A DNA stretch of 14,833 bases from JANLTP01 sp031363055 (lineage in GTDB: Bacteria > Pseudomonadota > Gammaproteobacteria > Burkholderiales > Burkholderiaceae_E), in NCBI GenBank assembly GCA_031363055.1, contig JANLTP010000078.1:1-14833 (forward strand), given 5' to 3'. The notes below the pieces were generated by a model, which did not search any database, was not told where the DNA came from, and saw nothing but the letters and a program-made list of their open reading frames with translations. Positions within the stretch are counted from its first letter, which is position 1. Each line of letters begins with the position of its first letter. A program made the position numbers and the translations under genes. Below are positions 1 to 7,818 of the stretch, piece after piece.

Positions 1-186
1 TCACCCATGCTCGGTAGCGCGTCGCGCTTGAGTTGACGCTCGGGCGACCAAAGCCTCGAGCGTATCGAGCCGGTTGTTGCCCGGTGCATCCGGAAGCAGC
101 AAGGTGTGCTCATCTTGAACCTGTACGAAGCACCTTAAGATCATTGCGGCAATCCTCGAGCCGCCAGTGATCGAGAAGCTCCTCAC
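1..186 (-). pseudogene. Fragment of a pyridoxamine 5'-phosphate oxidase-family (PNPOx-like, FMN-binding) protein
   Basis: An open frame of 61 codons ends in TGA at 3-1. Its middle (about 131 down to 49) reads FVQVQDEHTLLLPDAPGNNR followed by LDTL. This closely matches the central strand region of PNPOx-like flavin-binding split-barrel proteins of roughly 200 residues, where that stretch is followed by a run ending in a phosphate- or FMN-contacting loop. Here only about 27 residues of the family are recognisable. The residues before (MRSFSITGGSRIAAM) and after (VARASTQARRATEHG) do not continue the fold, and there is no room for the rest. I therefore call it a degraded remnant and not a working gene. 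Family assignment is by recalled motif; whether further pieces lie left of base 1 cannot be seen. Confidence 0.6.
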
Positions 187-686
187 CCACCTGGGCTTGC
201 AGGCGAGGCCACCACCTCGGCTGCCTTTGCGACCATCCCCGGCGGCTGAGAATCGGCCTGGGCCTTGTACCCAGAACCAGCCTGAGCCGAAACCGCTCGA
301 TGACAGGGGAAGTCTTGCGAATTCAACTCTTGAACCTTCGCGATTCGTTGTTCTTCAGTCATTTCATCACAGCGACTACTACGGTCCGGCATGCGAAGCC
401 ACTCTTGTGTTCCATCTCTGGGCGCATACATTCGGTTGGATTGTCTAAATACAGCCCACGTCACAAATATCATGCTGATAACGGCTACATGCCCAAGCAT
501 GTTGTACCCAATTGAAAATAGTTCGCCTATGTAGAGTCCGAAAGCCAAACACCAAAAACAAGCCAGAAGTATGCTCGCAACGTATCTGACGTGCGTGGGT
601 GCATGTCGCAAAGGATTAAGATTGGGGTCTAGAACACTTCGACCTTTTCTAAATAAGAAATAGATAAACTTTAAAACTGAATACAT
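183..686 (-). CDS. Hypothetical small inner-membrane protein with two transmembrane helices
   Basis: The frame encodes 167 residues from ATG at 686, preceded by a purine-rich AAAGAGA (691-697) about four bases upstream. After a basic N-terminal stretch (FRKGR near residue 12) there are two hydrophobic segments at about residues 35-55 and 61-80, joined by a very short turn, giving a helical hairpin. The part after residue 81 is polar and soluble, with a charged stretch around TEEQRIAKVQ (110-119). The last 40 or so residues turn Ala/Pro/Gly-rich, and the underlying DNA (about 183-310) is clearly more GC-rich than the rest of the gene. That suggests the tail reads into neighbouring DNA and is not part of the original protein. 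I do not recognise a family and assign no function. The helical hairpin and ribosome site make it a plausible gene. Confidence 0.5.
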   Translation of the reverse strand: MYSVLKFIYFLFRKGRSVLDPNLNPLRHAPTHVRYVASILLACFWCLAFGLYIGELFSIGYNMLGHVAVISMIFVTWAVFRQSNRMYAPRDGTQEWLRMPDRSSRCDEMTEEQRIAKVQELNSQDFPCHRAVSAQAGSGYKAQADSQPPGMVAKAAEVVASPASPGG

Positions 687-1069
687 GAGTTCTCTTTGAA
701 AAATTTTTCGTTTGATGCCACAGTCAATTGCATCTTCAACCTGACCTCTTAGACTTTTTTGGATTTTACTTCACACTAACTTCGTAAACCATAATTGTCC
801 CGTTTCCCCACAGCCGTACCAAGGTAGTTTCCGAGAAGTCCGTCGTGATAGAGAATGACGGCGATGACAACGGGTTCAGCAACGCTAGCCAAGCGGGTCT
901 GACGGCGGACGAGTTCCTGCGCATCGCCCGGTTCCCCTGAATCGGGTGGCCTGTAATAACTTAGGAAATGGGAATTCTGTCACTCAGGTTCGGAGGACTT
1001 GAAGGTAACCTGCCATTCATGCGATGGTCACTGTTGGCTGTCGATTCATATCTTCAAGGAGACAAGTCG
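687..1069. other. Spacer between divergent genes; no intact gene
   Basis: This 383-base stretch separates the minus-strand membrane protein from the plus-strand lipoprotein. Its left part (687-805) is AT-rich with homopolymer runs, as expected of upstream regulatory DNA. An AGTCAA at 722-727 reads TTGACT on the minus strand, which could serve as a -35 element for the membrane protein, but the matching -10 (AATTTT) is poor. The right part carries the headless remnant described at 788-940. A GTAATAA near 952-958 could be a -10-like element for the lipoprotein, but no good -35 partner is visible. No hairpin followed by a T run was found here. Confidence 0.5.
788..940 (+). pseudogene. Headless coding remnant (C-terminal end of an unidentified protein)
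   Basis: A frame with coding-like codon use runs from after a TAA at 785-787 to TGA at 938-940. It reads TKVVSEKSVVIENDGDDNGF and ends LTADEFLRIARFP. There is no ATG and no ribosome site; a GTG at 842 is the only common start, and it would give only about 32 residues. Base composition changes sharply near 805-815, from AT-rich spacer DNA on the left to GC-rich coding-like DNA on the right, as if the 3' end of a gene had been joined to unrelated sequence. I do not recognise the protein. It could be a chance frame, so this is a low-confidence call. Confidence 0.3.
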
Positions 1070-1465
1070 ATGTTCAAGCGAATATTCACGATTCTGTTGG
1101 TTGTGTATGCGGTGGCATTTGGTACCGGATGTTCGACCATGGCTGATGCAAAGAACGCCCAGGGCACAGGCACCGCCAAAGAGTACTCGGCTTCGTTTGA
1201 TACCGTTTGGAAGACATTGCCGGGCGTATTGACCGAAATTTCATTGCCCTTGGCTAGCGAAAACAAGCAGGACGGCTACATGCTCGCGCAGCGCGGCATC
1301 ACGCTCCTCAGCACAGGCGAGAATGTGGCAATCTTTGTAAAACCGATTCCGGGTCAGGCCAGGACACAGGTTGAGGTTGTCTCCAAGAAAGCAATCGCTA
1401 CGGATCTTTTTGCACCGAACTGGGCGAACCGAATCCATGAAAAGCTCGCTGAAAAACTGAAGTGA
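1070..1465 (+). CDS. Small outer-envelope lipoprotein, function unknown
   Basis: The chosen start is ATG at 1070, giving 131 residues. An AAGGAG (1056-1061) lies eight bases upstream, and the protein then begins exactly with a signal peptide. The frame is open further back to 968, but that extension has no ribosome site and would bury the signal. Residues 1-21 (MFKRIFTILLVVYAVAFGTGC) have a basic start, a hydrophobic core and a lipobox-like GTGC with Cys21 as the predicted lipidated residue after signal peptidase II cleavage. The mature 110 residues are mixed alpha/beta in appearance: an EYSASFDTVWKTL helix, a strand near QDGYMLAQRG, the segment TQVEVVSKKAIATDLF, and a final helix IHEKLAEKLK. 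This pattern resembles small bacterial lipoproteins with a BamC-like fold, but I cannot name a family. It stands alone and faces the importer operon. Confidence 0.78.
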   Translation: MFKRIFTILLVVYAVAFGTGCSTMADAKNAQGTGTAKEYSASFDTVWKTLPGVLTEISLPLASENKQDGYMLAQRGITLLSTGENVAIFVKPIPGQARTQVEVVSKKAIATDLFAPNWANRIHEKLAEKLK

Positions 1466-1475
1466 TTCTGCTAGC

Positions 1476-1498
1476 GCTGACTGGTGCTACCGGTCAGC
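1476..1498 (+). terminator. Stem-loop just after the lipoprotein gene; possible terminator
   Basis: GCTGACTGG (1476-1484) pairs with CCGGTCAGC (1490-1498) around a 5-base loop. The nine pairs include one G-U wobble. It sits ten bases after the lipoprotein stop, in the convergent spacer before the end of the importer operon, which is where a terminator belongs. Only two T residues follow, so a classic intrinsic terminator is not fully satisfied. It could instead protect an mRNA 3' end. Confidence 0.4.
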
Positions 1499-1695
1499 TT
1501 ACCGCGATGACCAGGACTTTATCCGATCGATATTGGGCAGCCGTCGGCTGGATCAAGGCCATCAAAAAGCCTGACATGCCCGCCAACGCGATCAATAATG
1601 AGCCGCTCAAACCTGCACTAAAGGAATTGAGTGCCACCGCGCCGCAGGGCGAGATCAAGGGTCAACCGCGCTCGTCATTCAAATAATCGGCTGCG

Positions 1696-2676
1696 CTAAG
1701 CGGTCCCGCCATCCTGCAGATGGCAGGCCGCAGCGTGATCGTTACCGAGTACTTTCATCGCCGGCTCTGCAACCCTGCAACGTGGCCCCGCCTGCGGACA
1801 GCGGGTGTGAAACCGGCAACCGGTCGGCGGATCAATCGGGCTCGGGACGTCGCCCATCAGAATGATCCGGTTTCGTTTCGCGGTCGGGTTCGGCACCGGC
1901 GCCGCCGACAGCAAGGCTTCGGTGTACGGGTGTCTTGGTGACGAGTAAAGCGACTTCTTGTCGGCAATTTCGACAATCTTGCCCAGATACATGACGGCTA
2001 CTCGATGGCAAATGTGCTCGACCACCGCCAGATCGTGGGCGATGAACAGATAAGCCAATCCCATTTCTGCTTGCAAATCGGTCAGCAGGTTGATGACCTG
2101 TGCCTGCACGGAAACATCGAGCGCCGATACCGGTTCGTCGCAGACGATCAGCTTCGGGCCCATCGCCAGCGCACGCGCAATGCCGAGTCGCTGGCGCTGC
2201 CCGCCGGAAAATTCATACGGGTACTTGTGCAGTTGGTCGGGCCGCAAACCGACCTTGGCAAATAAGGCGGCGACTCGATCGTTGATCTGCGCAGCAGACG
2301 CTTCTTCATAGTTGCGAATCGGCTCGGCCACGATGTCCGCCGCACGCATGCGCGGATTCAATGACGCATACGGATCCTGAAACACCGCCTGCAACTGCCG
2401 ACGCACAGGCCGCATTTGCGCGGCGTTGTATTGCTCGATTGCCTCGCCGCGCCAGGCAATGCTGCCACTGGTGACGTCCGTCAGCCGCAGGATTGTTTTT
2501 CCGGTGGTCGACTTGCCACAACCGCTTTCTCCCACCAAACCCAGTGTTTCACCCTCACGAATCTCAAAACTGACGTCATCGACTGCGTGCACCTGGGCTG
2601 CGACGCGAGAGAACAATCCTCGGCGCACCGGATAATGCTTGACCAGATTGCACACCGATAACAGCGTTTCGGTCAT
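1696..2676 (-). CDS. Peptide ABC importer ATP-binding subunit 2 (DppF/OppF-type)
   Basis: This cytoplasmic ATPase powers uptake through the two permeases together with its partner ATPase. I chose ATG at 2676, giving 326 residues, and not the longer open frame up to 2787. A GGGAGG lies just upstream, the start overlaps the previous gene's TGA by four bases (ATGA), and family homology begins immediately (LLSVCNLVKHYPV). Visible motifs are Walker A GESGCGKS at 49-56, Q-loop FQDP near 99-102, ABC signature SGGQ at 157-160, Walker B LIVCDE at 176-181, D-loop SALD at 184-187 and H-loop His214. The oligopeptide-transporter C-terminal extension follows from about 245 (SSPRHPYTEALL). It contains Cys287, Cys293, Cys300 and Cys318, a spacing shared with the partner ATPase. 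Length is normal for DppF/OppF. It is the last gene of the operon; the transported substrate cannot be read from this subunit. Confidence 0.95.
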   Translation of the reverse strand: MTETLLSVCNLVKHYPVRRGLFSRVAAQVHAVDDVSFEIREGETLGLVGESGCGKSTTGKTILRLTDVTSGSIAWRGEAIEQYNAAQMRPVRRQLQAVFQDPYASLNPRMRAADIVAEPIRNYEEASAAQINDRVAALFAKVGLRPDQLHKYPYEFSGGQRQRLGIARALAMGPKLIVCDEPVSALDVSVQAQVINLLTDLQAEMGLAYLFIAHDLAVVEHICHRVAVMYLGKIVEIADKKSLYSSPRHPYTEALLSAAPVPNPTAKRNRIILMGDVPSPIDPPTGCRFHTRCPQAGPRCRVAEPAMKVLGNDHAAACHLQDGGTA

Positions 2677-3743
2677 TGCGCCTCCCGCAATACACGAGCA
2701 ACTTCCCAACAGGCGACCCAATGCGCATCGCCGGTGTGCACAAGCGGCGGAACTTCTGACCGACAGCGTCCGGTCGCAAAGCCGCAACGCGGGGCAAACA
2801 AACAGCCGGCGATCGGCTCTTTCAATGATGGCACTGTCCCAGGAATTTCAGTCAGCCGCGCCCGAACGCCCACCGTGGCGACCTCGCTGCTCATATGAGG
2901 CACCGAGCGCAGCAACCCACGGGTATACGGGTGCGAAGGTTTGGCAAACAGTTGCTCAACCGGGGCTTCTTCAACCTTACGACCGGCATACATCACGACA
3001 ACACGCTGGGCCATTTCAGCGACTACACCCAGATCATGCGTGATCAACACAATCGCGGCACCGGTGCGAGCCTTCAGATTGCGCATCAGATCGAGAATCT
3101 GCGCCTGGATGGTGACGTCCAGCGCCGTGGTCGGTTCGTCGGCAATCAATAATTGCGGATTGCAGGCCAGCGCGATTGCAATCATGACGCGCTGGCGCAT
3201 TCCGCCCGACAGCTCGTGAGGGTACTGACGAACGCGCCGCTGTGGCTCGGGAATATTGACCAACTGCAAAAGCTCTACTGCGCGCGCCATGGCAGCGGCC
3301 CTCGGCAACCCTTGATGCAGCGTCAGCACTTCGGCCACCTGGCGGCCGATGGTGAGTACCGGATTGAGCGAGGTCATCGGCTCCTGGAAGATCATCGAGA
3401 TCTTGTTGCCGCGCAGCGCCCGCATCGCTTCGTCACCGAGCTCAAGCAGATTGCGTCCTTCGAACAGAATGCGTCCGGCGATCGTCTTGCCCGGCGGCGA
3501 GGCAATCAGGCGCAGAATCGACAGCGCAGTCACACTTTTGCCGCAGCCTGATTCACCCACCACGGCCAGCGTTTCGCCCGCAGCAACGGAAAAGGACACG
3601 CCGTCCACTGCGCGCACAACCCCGTCGCGGGTATAAAACCAGGTCTTCAGGCCATCGACTTCGAGCAGCGGGCGCGCTGCGATTGGGTCGCTTGCGGTGG
3701 AGGTGGAACTGAGGGCGGGGGCGGGGGCGGAGGTCGCGCTCAC
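2673..3743 (-). CDS. Peptide ABC importer ATP-binding subunit 1 (DppD/OppD-type)
   Basis: This is the partner ATPase of the importer, 356 residues. The start is GTG at 3743, overlapping the upstream permease stop in a GTGA junction, with GAGG a few bases upstream; such overlaps normally couple translation. Residues 1-25 are a low-complexity Ser/Ala/Pro/Thr stretch, so a later start is possible, although no better ribosome site is seen. Motifs are Walker A GESGCGKS at 63-70, Q-loop FQEP at 119-122, signature LSGGMRQR at 178-185, Walker B LLIADE at 198-203, D-loop TALD at 206-209 and H-loop His236. The C-terminal oligopeptide extension (HPYTRGLLRS onwards) holds Cys314, Cys320, Cys327 and Cys345. 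This C-x5-C-x6-C-x17-C pattern is the same as in the other ATPase. The LSGGMRQR signature and IAIAL continuation are typical of the DppD/OppD branch. Confidence 0.95.
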   Translation of the reverse strand: MSATSAPAPALSSTSTASDPIAARPLLEVDGLKTWFYTRDGVVRAVDGVSFSVAAGETLAVVGESGCGKSVTALSILRLIASPPGKTIAGRILFEGRNLLELGDEAMRALRGNKISMIFQEPMTSLNPVLTIGRQVAEVLTLHQGLPRAAAMARAVELLQLVNIPEPQRRVRQYPHELSGGMRQRVMIAIALACNPQLLIADEPTTALDVTIQAQILDLMRNLKARTGAAIVLITHDLGVVAEMAQRVVVMYAGRKVEEAPVEQLFAKPSHPYTRGLLRSVPHMSSEVATVGVRARLTEIPGTVPSLKEPIAGCLFAPRCGFATGRCRSEVPPLVHTGDAHWVACWEVARVLREAQ

Positions 3744-4591
3744 ATCCGCCTCGCGAGTCTCGGATCCAGAGCGTCACGCAATCCATCGCCCATCATGTTC
3801 ACCGCCAGAACGGTCAGCGACAGAAAGACGCCCGGAAACACAATCAGGTAGCCGGCGATCTGGAAAAGGCTTCGACCTTCGGCCATGATGTTGCCCCAGC
3901 TCGGAATGTTGGGCGGCGTGCCAGCGCCAATAAAAGACAGGATCGCTTCGGTAATCATTGCCGACGCGCACACATAGGTCGCCTGGACCAACAACGGCGC
4001 CGTGGTGTTCGGCAGGATGTGCCGCAACAGGATGCGCGGCACACTGGTGCCTGAAGCGACCGCAGCTTCGACAAACGGTTGTTCGCGCAAGGTTAGTACC
4101 AGGCCACGAACCAGCCGCACCACCCTCGGTATCTCGGCCAATGCAATGGCTGCGATGACATTGCCGATGCTGGCTTTGGTCAGCGCCATCAAGGCGATGG
4201 CCAGCAGCACCGAAGGGATCGACATCAATCCATCCATGATTCGCATGACCACTGCATCAACCGAGCGGATAAATCCGGTCACCAGCCCGATGGCCAGACC
4301 GATCAGCGTTGCAACAAAGGCCACCGCCAAACCCACGGTGAGCGAGACCCGGGCACCGTATACGACGCGGCTGTAGATATCGCGCCCGAGCATATCGGTG
4401 CCGAACCAGGCCGCCAACGAAGGCGGGCGCAAGCGCTTGATCGGCGACACGGCCTGCGGATCGACCGTGCCGAGCCAAGGCGCGGTGATGGCCATCAGCA
4501 CCATCAGGCCGAGGATCATGGCGCCGGCAATGGCGGTGGGATGACGGCGCAGCGCGTCCTTGAACTGCAGCAGGGTCGGGGAAAGATTCAC
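3740..4591 (-). CDS. Peptide ABC importer permease 2 (DppC/OppC-type)
   Basis: This inner-membrane subunit forms half of the translocation channel; it has 283 residues. The start is GTG at 4591, seven bases after the stop of the first permease. The ribosome site is weak, so translation probably depends on coupling. An N-terminal helix (about 20-40) is followed by a periplasmic segment with the DppC hallmark FGTDMLGRDIYSR (63-75), then the conserved five-helix core from about 82. The cytoplasmic EAA loop that contacts the ATPases is EAAVASGTSVPRILLRHILP (175-194). The C-terminal GDGLRDALDPRLARRM is typical of the branch. The gene's last codons, ATG TGA, overlap the GTG start of the next gene. 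Confidence 0.95.
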   Translation of the reverse strand: MNLSPTLLQFKDALRRHPTAIAGAMILGLMVLMAITAPWLGTVDPQAVSPIKRLRPPSLAAWFGTDMLGRDIYSRVVYGARVSLTVGLAVAFVATLIGLAIGLVTGFIRSVDAVVMRIMDGLMSIPSVLLAIALMALTKASIGNVIAAIALAEIPRVVRLVRGLVLTLREQPFVEAAVASGTSVPRILLRHILPNTTAPLLVQATYVCASAMITEAILSFIGAGTPPNIPSWGNIMAEGRSLFQIAGYLIVFPGVFLSLTVLAVNMMGDGLRDALDPRLARRM

Positions 4592-4598
4592 GAAAGGC

Positions 4599-5540
4599 TT
4601 AGTACTTCACGCGCGGATCGAACAGGGTGTAGCTCAGATCGACGGCGAGGTTGATCAATACATAAATGGCCGAGAAGATCAGGATCATGCCCTGGATGAT
4701 CGGATAGTCGCGGCGCAAAATCGCATCCACGGTCAAGCGGCCAATGCCCGGAATCGCGAACACGGTTTCGGTCACAATCGCGCCGCTGATCAGCAGCGCA
4801 ATGCCGATGCCGATCACCGTCACGATTGGAATCGCCGCATTCTTTAGCGCATGCCCGCCCAAAACCTGTCCGGTCGACAAGCCCTTGGCCTGCGCCGTGC
4901 GAACGTAATCTTGCGAGAGTACCTCGAGCATGCTGGCGCGGGTAATGCGGGCAATCAGGGCCATGTATACAGTCCCCAAGGCAATACTCGGCAAGACCAG
5001 ATGCCTGAACCATTCCCACACACCTTCGGCAATCGGCCGGTAGCCTTGCACCGGCAGCCATCCGAGGTTGACCGAGAAGGTCAGAATCAGCGCATAAGCC
5101 AGCACAAATACAGGAACCGAGAAACCCAGAACGGAAATCGCCATGACCAGTCGGTCAATCCACGAGCCTGCCCGCCAGGCGGCGAGGACGCCCAGCGGAA
5201 CTGCGATCAGGACTGCAACAATCAGCGTGCACATGGTCAACGCAATGGTCGGTTCGACCCGCTGACCGATCAGGGTCGTGACCGGCAACTTGGTGAAGAT
5301 CGAAGTGCCCAAATCGCCGTGCAGCAAGGCCCAGACCCATGTACCGAACCGCACCAGGAAGGGTTCGTCCAGCCCGAGTGTGGCGCGGATCCGGCGGATG
5401 TCTTCGTCGGTTGCGATATCACCGGCAATGACCGCGGCCGGGTCACCCGGCGCCAGATAGAGCAACGAGAATACAAAAAACGCCACCCCCGCCATCACGA
5501 TGAGGGTGGAAAACAAACGTCTGACGATGTAGGCGAACAT
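4599..5540 (-). CDS. Peptide ABC importer permease 1 (DppB/OppB-type)
   Basis: This is the first channel subunit, 313 residues, starting at ATG 5540. The family-typical N-terminus YIVRRLFSTLIVMAGVAF forms helix 1. It is followed by the conserved APGDPA (30-35) and a periplasmic loop with RATLGLDEPF (52-61) and GDLGTSI (75-81). The remaining helices fall between about 96 and 305. The EAA loop is DYVRTAQAKGLSTGQVLGGH (211-230), followed by ALKNAAIPIV. The C-terminus DLSYTLFDPRVKY is standard for DppB. No strong ribosome site precedes the ATG, and the start is fixed by homology. The gene lies 49 bases downstream of the binding-protein gene with no terminator-like hairpin between, which supports one transcript. 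Confidence 0.95.
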   Translation of the reverse strand: MFAYIVRRLFSTLIVMAGVAFFVFSLLYLAPGDPAAVIAGDIATDEDIRRIRATLGLDEPFLVRFGTWVWALLHGDLGTSIFTKLPVTTLIGQRVEPTIALTMCTLIVAVLIAVPLGVLAAWRAGSWIDRLVMAISVLGFSVPVFVLAYALILTFSVNLGWLPVQGYRPIAEGVWEWFRHLVLPSIALGTVYMALIARITRASMLEVLSQDYVRTAQAKGLSTGQVLGGHALKNAAIPIVTVIGIGIALLISGAIVTETVFAIPGIGRLTVDAILRRDYPIIQGMILIFSAIYVLINLAVDLSYTLFDPRVKY

Positions 5541-5589
5541 CGCGCGAGTCGAGGGCGACTTGGGCTACAAGAACCGCACGACGCTCAAG

Positions 5590-7188
5590 CTATTTCTTCT
5601 CGACATTCCACAACAAGGTGATCGGGGCGATGATCACGCCGCTCAGGTTGTTACGATAGGCCGTCGGGATAATGAACTGCGCCGTCGGTATGTAGGGCAC
5701 AAATTCAAACGCCCTGACCTGAACCGCATCCGCCGCTTTTTTGCCCGCTGCGGCATCGGTCGTTGCGAACCAGGTTTCACGCAACTCTTCAACCTTCGCA
5801 TCGGCAGCCCAGCCGAACCAGCCCTTCTCGCCGGTGCCGCGCAATGCAAAGTTGACGGCCGGATTGACCAGGTCAGGTCCTACCAGCCAGGTGTGAAAGA
5901 TCGACCAGCCACCCTTCTCGACCGGCTCTTTTGAAGTACGACGGGTAATCAAGGTGCCCCAGTCACCGGCCTGCAGCTCGGCGTTCAGGCCGAGGCTGCG
6001 CAACAGTTCGGTGGTCAGCAGAGATTGGGAATGCACAATCGGCTGATCGGTCGCCGAAATAATGACGATCTTCTCGCCCTTGTAGCCGGATTCCTTGATC
6101 AACTGCTTGGCTTTTTCAAGGTCGCGTTTGCCTTTCATGGGTTCGGCGCCCAACTCGCTTGAAAGCGGCGTGCCGCAGGTAAAGAACGAATAACAAACCT
6201 TGCCATTTTCCGGTGTACCGGCGATGCCCAGCACATAGTCCGGCTGATTGACCGCATACAGCAAGGCCTGGCGCATCTTGACGTTGTTAAACGGCGGATG
6301 CATGTGGTTAAACCGGATCACGCCCATGGAACCGAGCGGATCAATGTTTTCGACCTTGACGTCCTTGTTGCGCTTGAGAATCGGAATCAGGTCCGGAGGC
6401 AATTGCTCCCACCAATCGGCCTCGCCAGCATTCAGCGCGGCGGCGGCAGTTGCCGAATCAGGAATGTAGATCCATTCGACCCGGTCAACCTTGACGACCT
6501 TGCCGCCGGCAGCCCAGGAGGGAGCTTCCTTGCGTGGTACGTAGTCATTGTTCTTCACATAGACGACCTTGTTTCCCGGTACCCACTGCTCCTTGACGAA
6601 CTTGAAAGGCCCGGAACCGGTGGTGTCGGTGATGTTCTGAAAGGGATCGGTCTTGGCGATTCGCTCTGGCATGATGAACGGCACGTTCGAAGACGGTTTG
6701 CCCAAAGCGTCAAGGGTCAAGGGAAACGCGCGCTTCAGTTTCAGCCGGAAGGTCTTGTCGTCAACAGCCGACCAGGACTCCGTAACCTCGGCGAGCTTCT
6801 GTCCCAAGGCATCACGTTTGGCCCATCGCTCGACGGACGCAATGCAGTCGGCCGAGCGCACTGCTTGACCATCATGAAACTTCAGGCCATCCCTGAGCGT
6901 AAACGTGTACGTCAACTTGTCGGCTGATAGCTCATATTTGTCGACCATCTGCGGCTGGATTTGAAATTTCGAATCCATTGCAAACAACGTGTCGTAGACC
7001 ATGTAACCATGATTACGGGTAATGTAGGCAGTGGTCGCGACCGGATCAAGAATCCGCAGGTCGGCTTGCGGGATGAACTTCAGAACCTTCTGCGCGGGCT
7101 GTGCGAAGGCCCCCGTGCCCGGGACCAGAGTGCCAGCGCAGAGTAGCGCTGCAACAAGGCCTTGAGCGACTGTGTTAAAGATTTTCAT
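5590..7188 (-). CDS. Periplasmic substrate-binding protein of the peptide ABC importer (SBP family 5)
   Basis: This 532-residue extracytoplasmic receptor captures the substrate and delivers it to the permeases. The ATG at 7188 has AGGAG eight bases upstream. Residues 1-29 form a Sec signal peptide (MKIFNTVAQGLVAALLCAG then a likely AFA|Q cleavage at 29/30). The mature protein shows family-5 features: an opening strand KVLKFIPQADLRILDP, the signature block around LTYTFTLRDGLKFHDGQAVR (93-112), a TGSGPFKF loop near 190-197, and the hinge region MRQALLYAVNQ. Length is usual for Dpp/Opp-type receptors. It is the first gene of the operon. Substrate is not deducible from sequence: dipeptides, glutathione, nickel chelates and opine-like compounds are all transported by relatives. 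No convincing promoter could be placed in the upstream 110 bases; a 10-bp palindrome CTTGCGCAAG lies at 7252-7261. Confidence 0.93.
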   Translation of the reverse strand: MKIFNTVAQGLVAALLCAGTLVPGTGAFAQPAQKVLKFIPQADLRILDPVATTAYITRNHGYMVYDTLFAMDSKFQIQPQMVDKYELSADKLTYTFTLRDGLKFHDGQAVRSADCIASVERWAKRDALGQKLAEVTESWSAVDDKTFRLKLKRAFPLTLDALGKPSSNVPFIMPERIAKTDPFQNITDTTGSGPFKFVKEQWVPGNKVVYVKNNDYVPRKEAPSWAAGGKVVKVDRVEWIYIPDSATAAAALNAGEADWWEQLPPDLIPILKRNKDVKVENIDPLGSMGVIRFNHMHPPFNNVKMRQALLYAVNQPDYVLGIAGTPENGKVCYSFFTCGTPLSSELGAEPMKGKRDLEKAKQLIKESGYKGEKIVIISATDQPIVHSQSLLTTELLRSLGLNAELQAGDWGTLITRRTSKEPVEKGGWSIFHTWLVGPDLVNPAVNFALRGTGEKGWFGWAADAKVEELRETWFATTDAAAGKKAADAVQVRAFEFVPYIPTAQFIIPTAYRNNLSGVIIAPITLLWNVEKK

Positions 7189-7297
7189 GCAGGCAACTCC
7201 TCGAATTGATCTGATTCATGGTATCAGGGACCCTGGCGTGTCAGACCAGGTCTTGCGCAAGTTGCATGTCAGCTCGAAGGTCCGGGCAGGTGCACGC

Positions 7298-7808
7298 TTA
7301 ATTTGCCGCCAGACCCGGCAGAATCAGCCCGGGATCTCCGGTGGTTTCTCGGGTCGGTGCAAAAGACATGGCGGTGGAAGCAGCAAGAACTCGACGACGC
7401 TGGACTGTTCGAGCGCCTGATTGCGGACCACTCCCAATAATCGATTCGCCCCTTCATAGGCTTGTTGCGTCAGCGTTGCGCCATAGTCAAGGCCTTCGGC
7501 CCAATGAGGTCCCGATCGTTCAAAAACACCTCGGGCCTCAAATGACGCTCGATGCGCTTGAGCCGCTTCGTAGAAGATAACGATGCGCCGCAGGGCGCGC
7601 AGGGTCGCGAGATCAACGCCAAGTCTCAACCGGGTTCGAATGGCACCGACTTTCTCCAGAAAACTCGCCACTTGTTCAAGCACCTGCAGGGAGTTAAATG
7701 GATTTACCGTGTCGATCGGGTCAAGATAGGCGTATTCGGTTGTATGGGTCTTTCCGAGAACAATGCCGCCGGCAGCTCGAAATAATGCCACGATTGGAGC
7801 GTCGGCTC
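7298..7808 (-). pseudogene. Amidase-signature enzyme pseudogene with large internal deletion and frameshift
   Basis: Reading down the minus strand from 7808, ADAPIVALFRAAGGIVLGKT then HTTEYAYLDPIDTVNPFN matches the amidase-signature family just before its Gly/Ser-rich catalytic block. That block, which carries the cis-Ser and nucleophile Ser, is missing. The frame jumps directly to SLQVLEQVASFLEKVGAI and IVIFYEAAQAHRASFEARGV, which resemble the C-terminal third of these enzymes. Roughly 200 or more residues have been lost, apparently without breaking the frame. After VEFLLLPP a one-base shift is needed to reach MSFAPTRETTGDPGLILPG, which holds the conserved TGDP, ending at TAA 7300-7298. The N-terminal part with the catalytic Lys is also absent: homology stops where an IS91-type fragment begins. 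It lies upstream of the importer operon on the same strand and may once have hydrolysed an imported amide. It cannot be functional. Confidence 0.7.
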
Positions 7809-7818
7809 GTGCCGACGC

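Noticed and set aside
1462..1686. 74-codon plus-strand frame starting at a GTG that overlaps the lipoprotein stop
   Set aside because: It has no ribosome site of its own, runs straight through the stem-loop at 1476-1498, and its product shows no family features. The overlap of GTG with TGA alone is weak support.
4851..5621. Open frame of 256 codons on the plus strand
   Set aside because: It lies wholly antisense to the DppB-type permease, is rich in Gln/Arg/Asp/His as expected of a shadow of membrane-protein codons, and has no recognisable motif.
6298..6927. Open frame of 209 codons on the plus strand
   Set aside because: It is antisense to the periplasmic binding protein gene, which has clear homology and signal peptide. 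No ribosome site or family motif supports the shadow frame.
7189..7297. Promoter of the importer operon
   Set aside because: CTGACA and ATGAAT-like hexamers occur on the minus strand, but the 19-base spacing and poor -10 match are not good enough to report.
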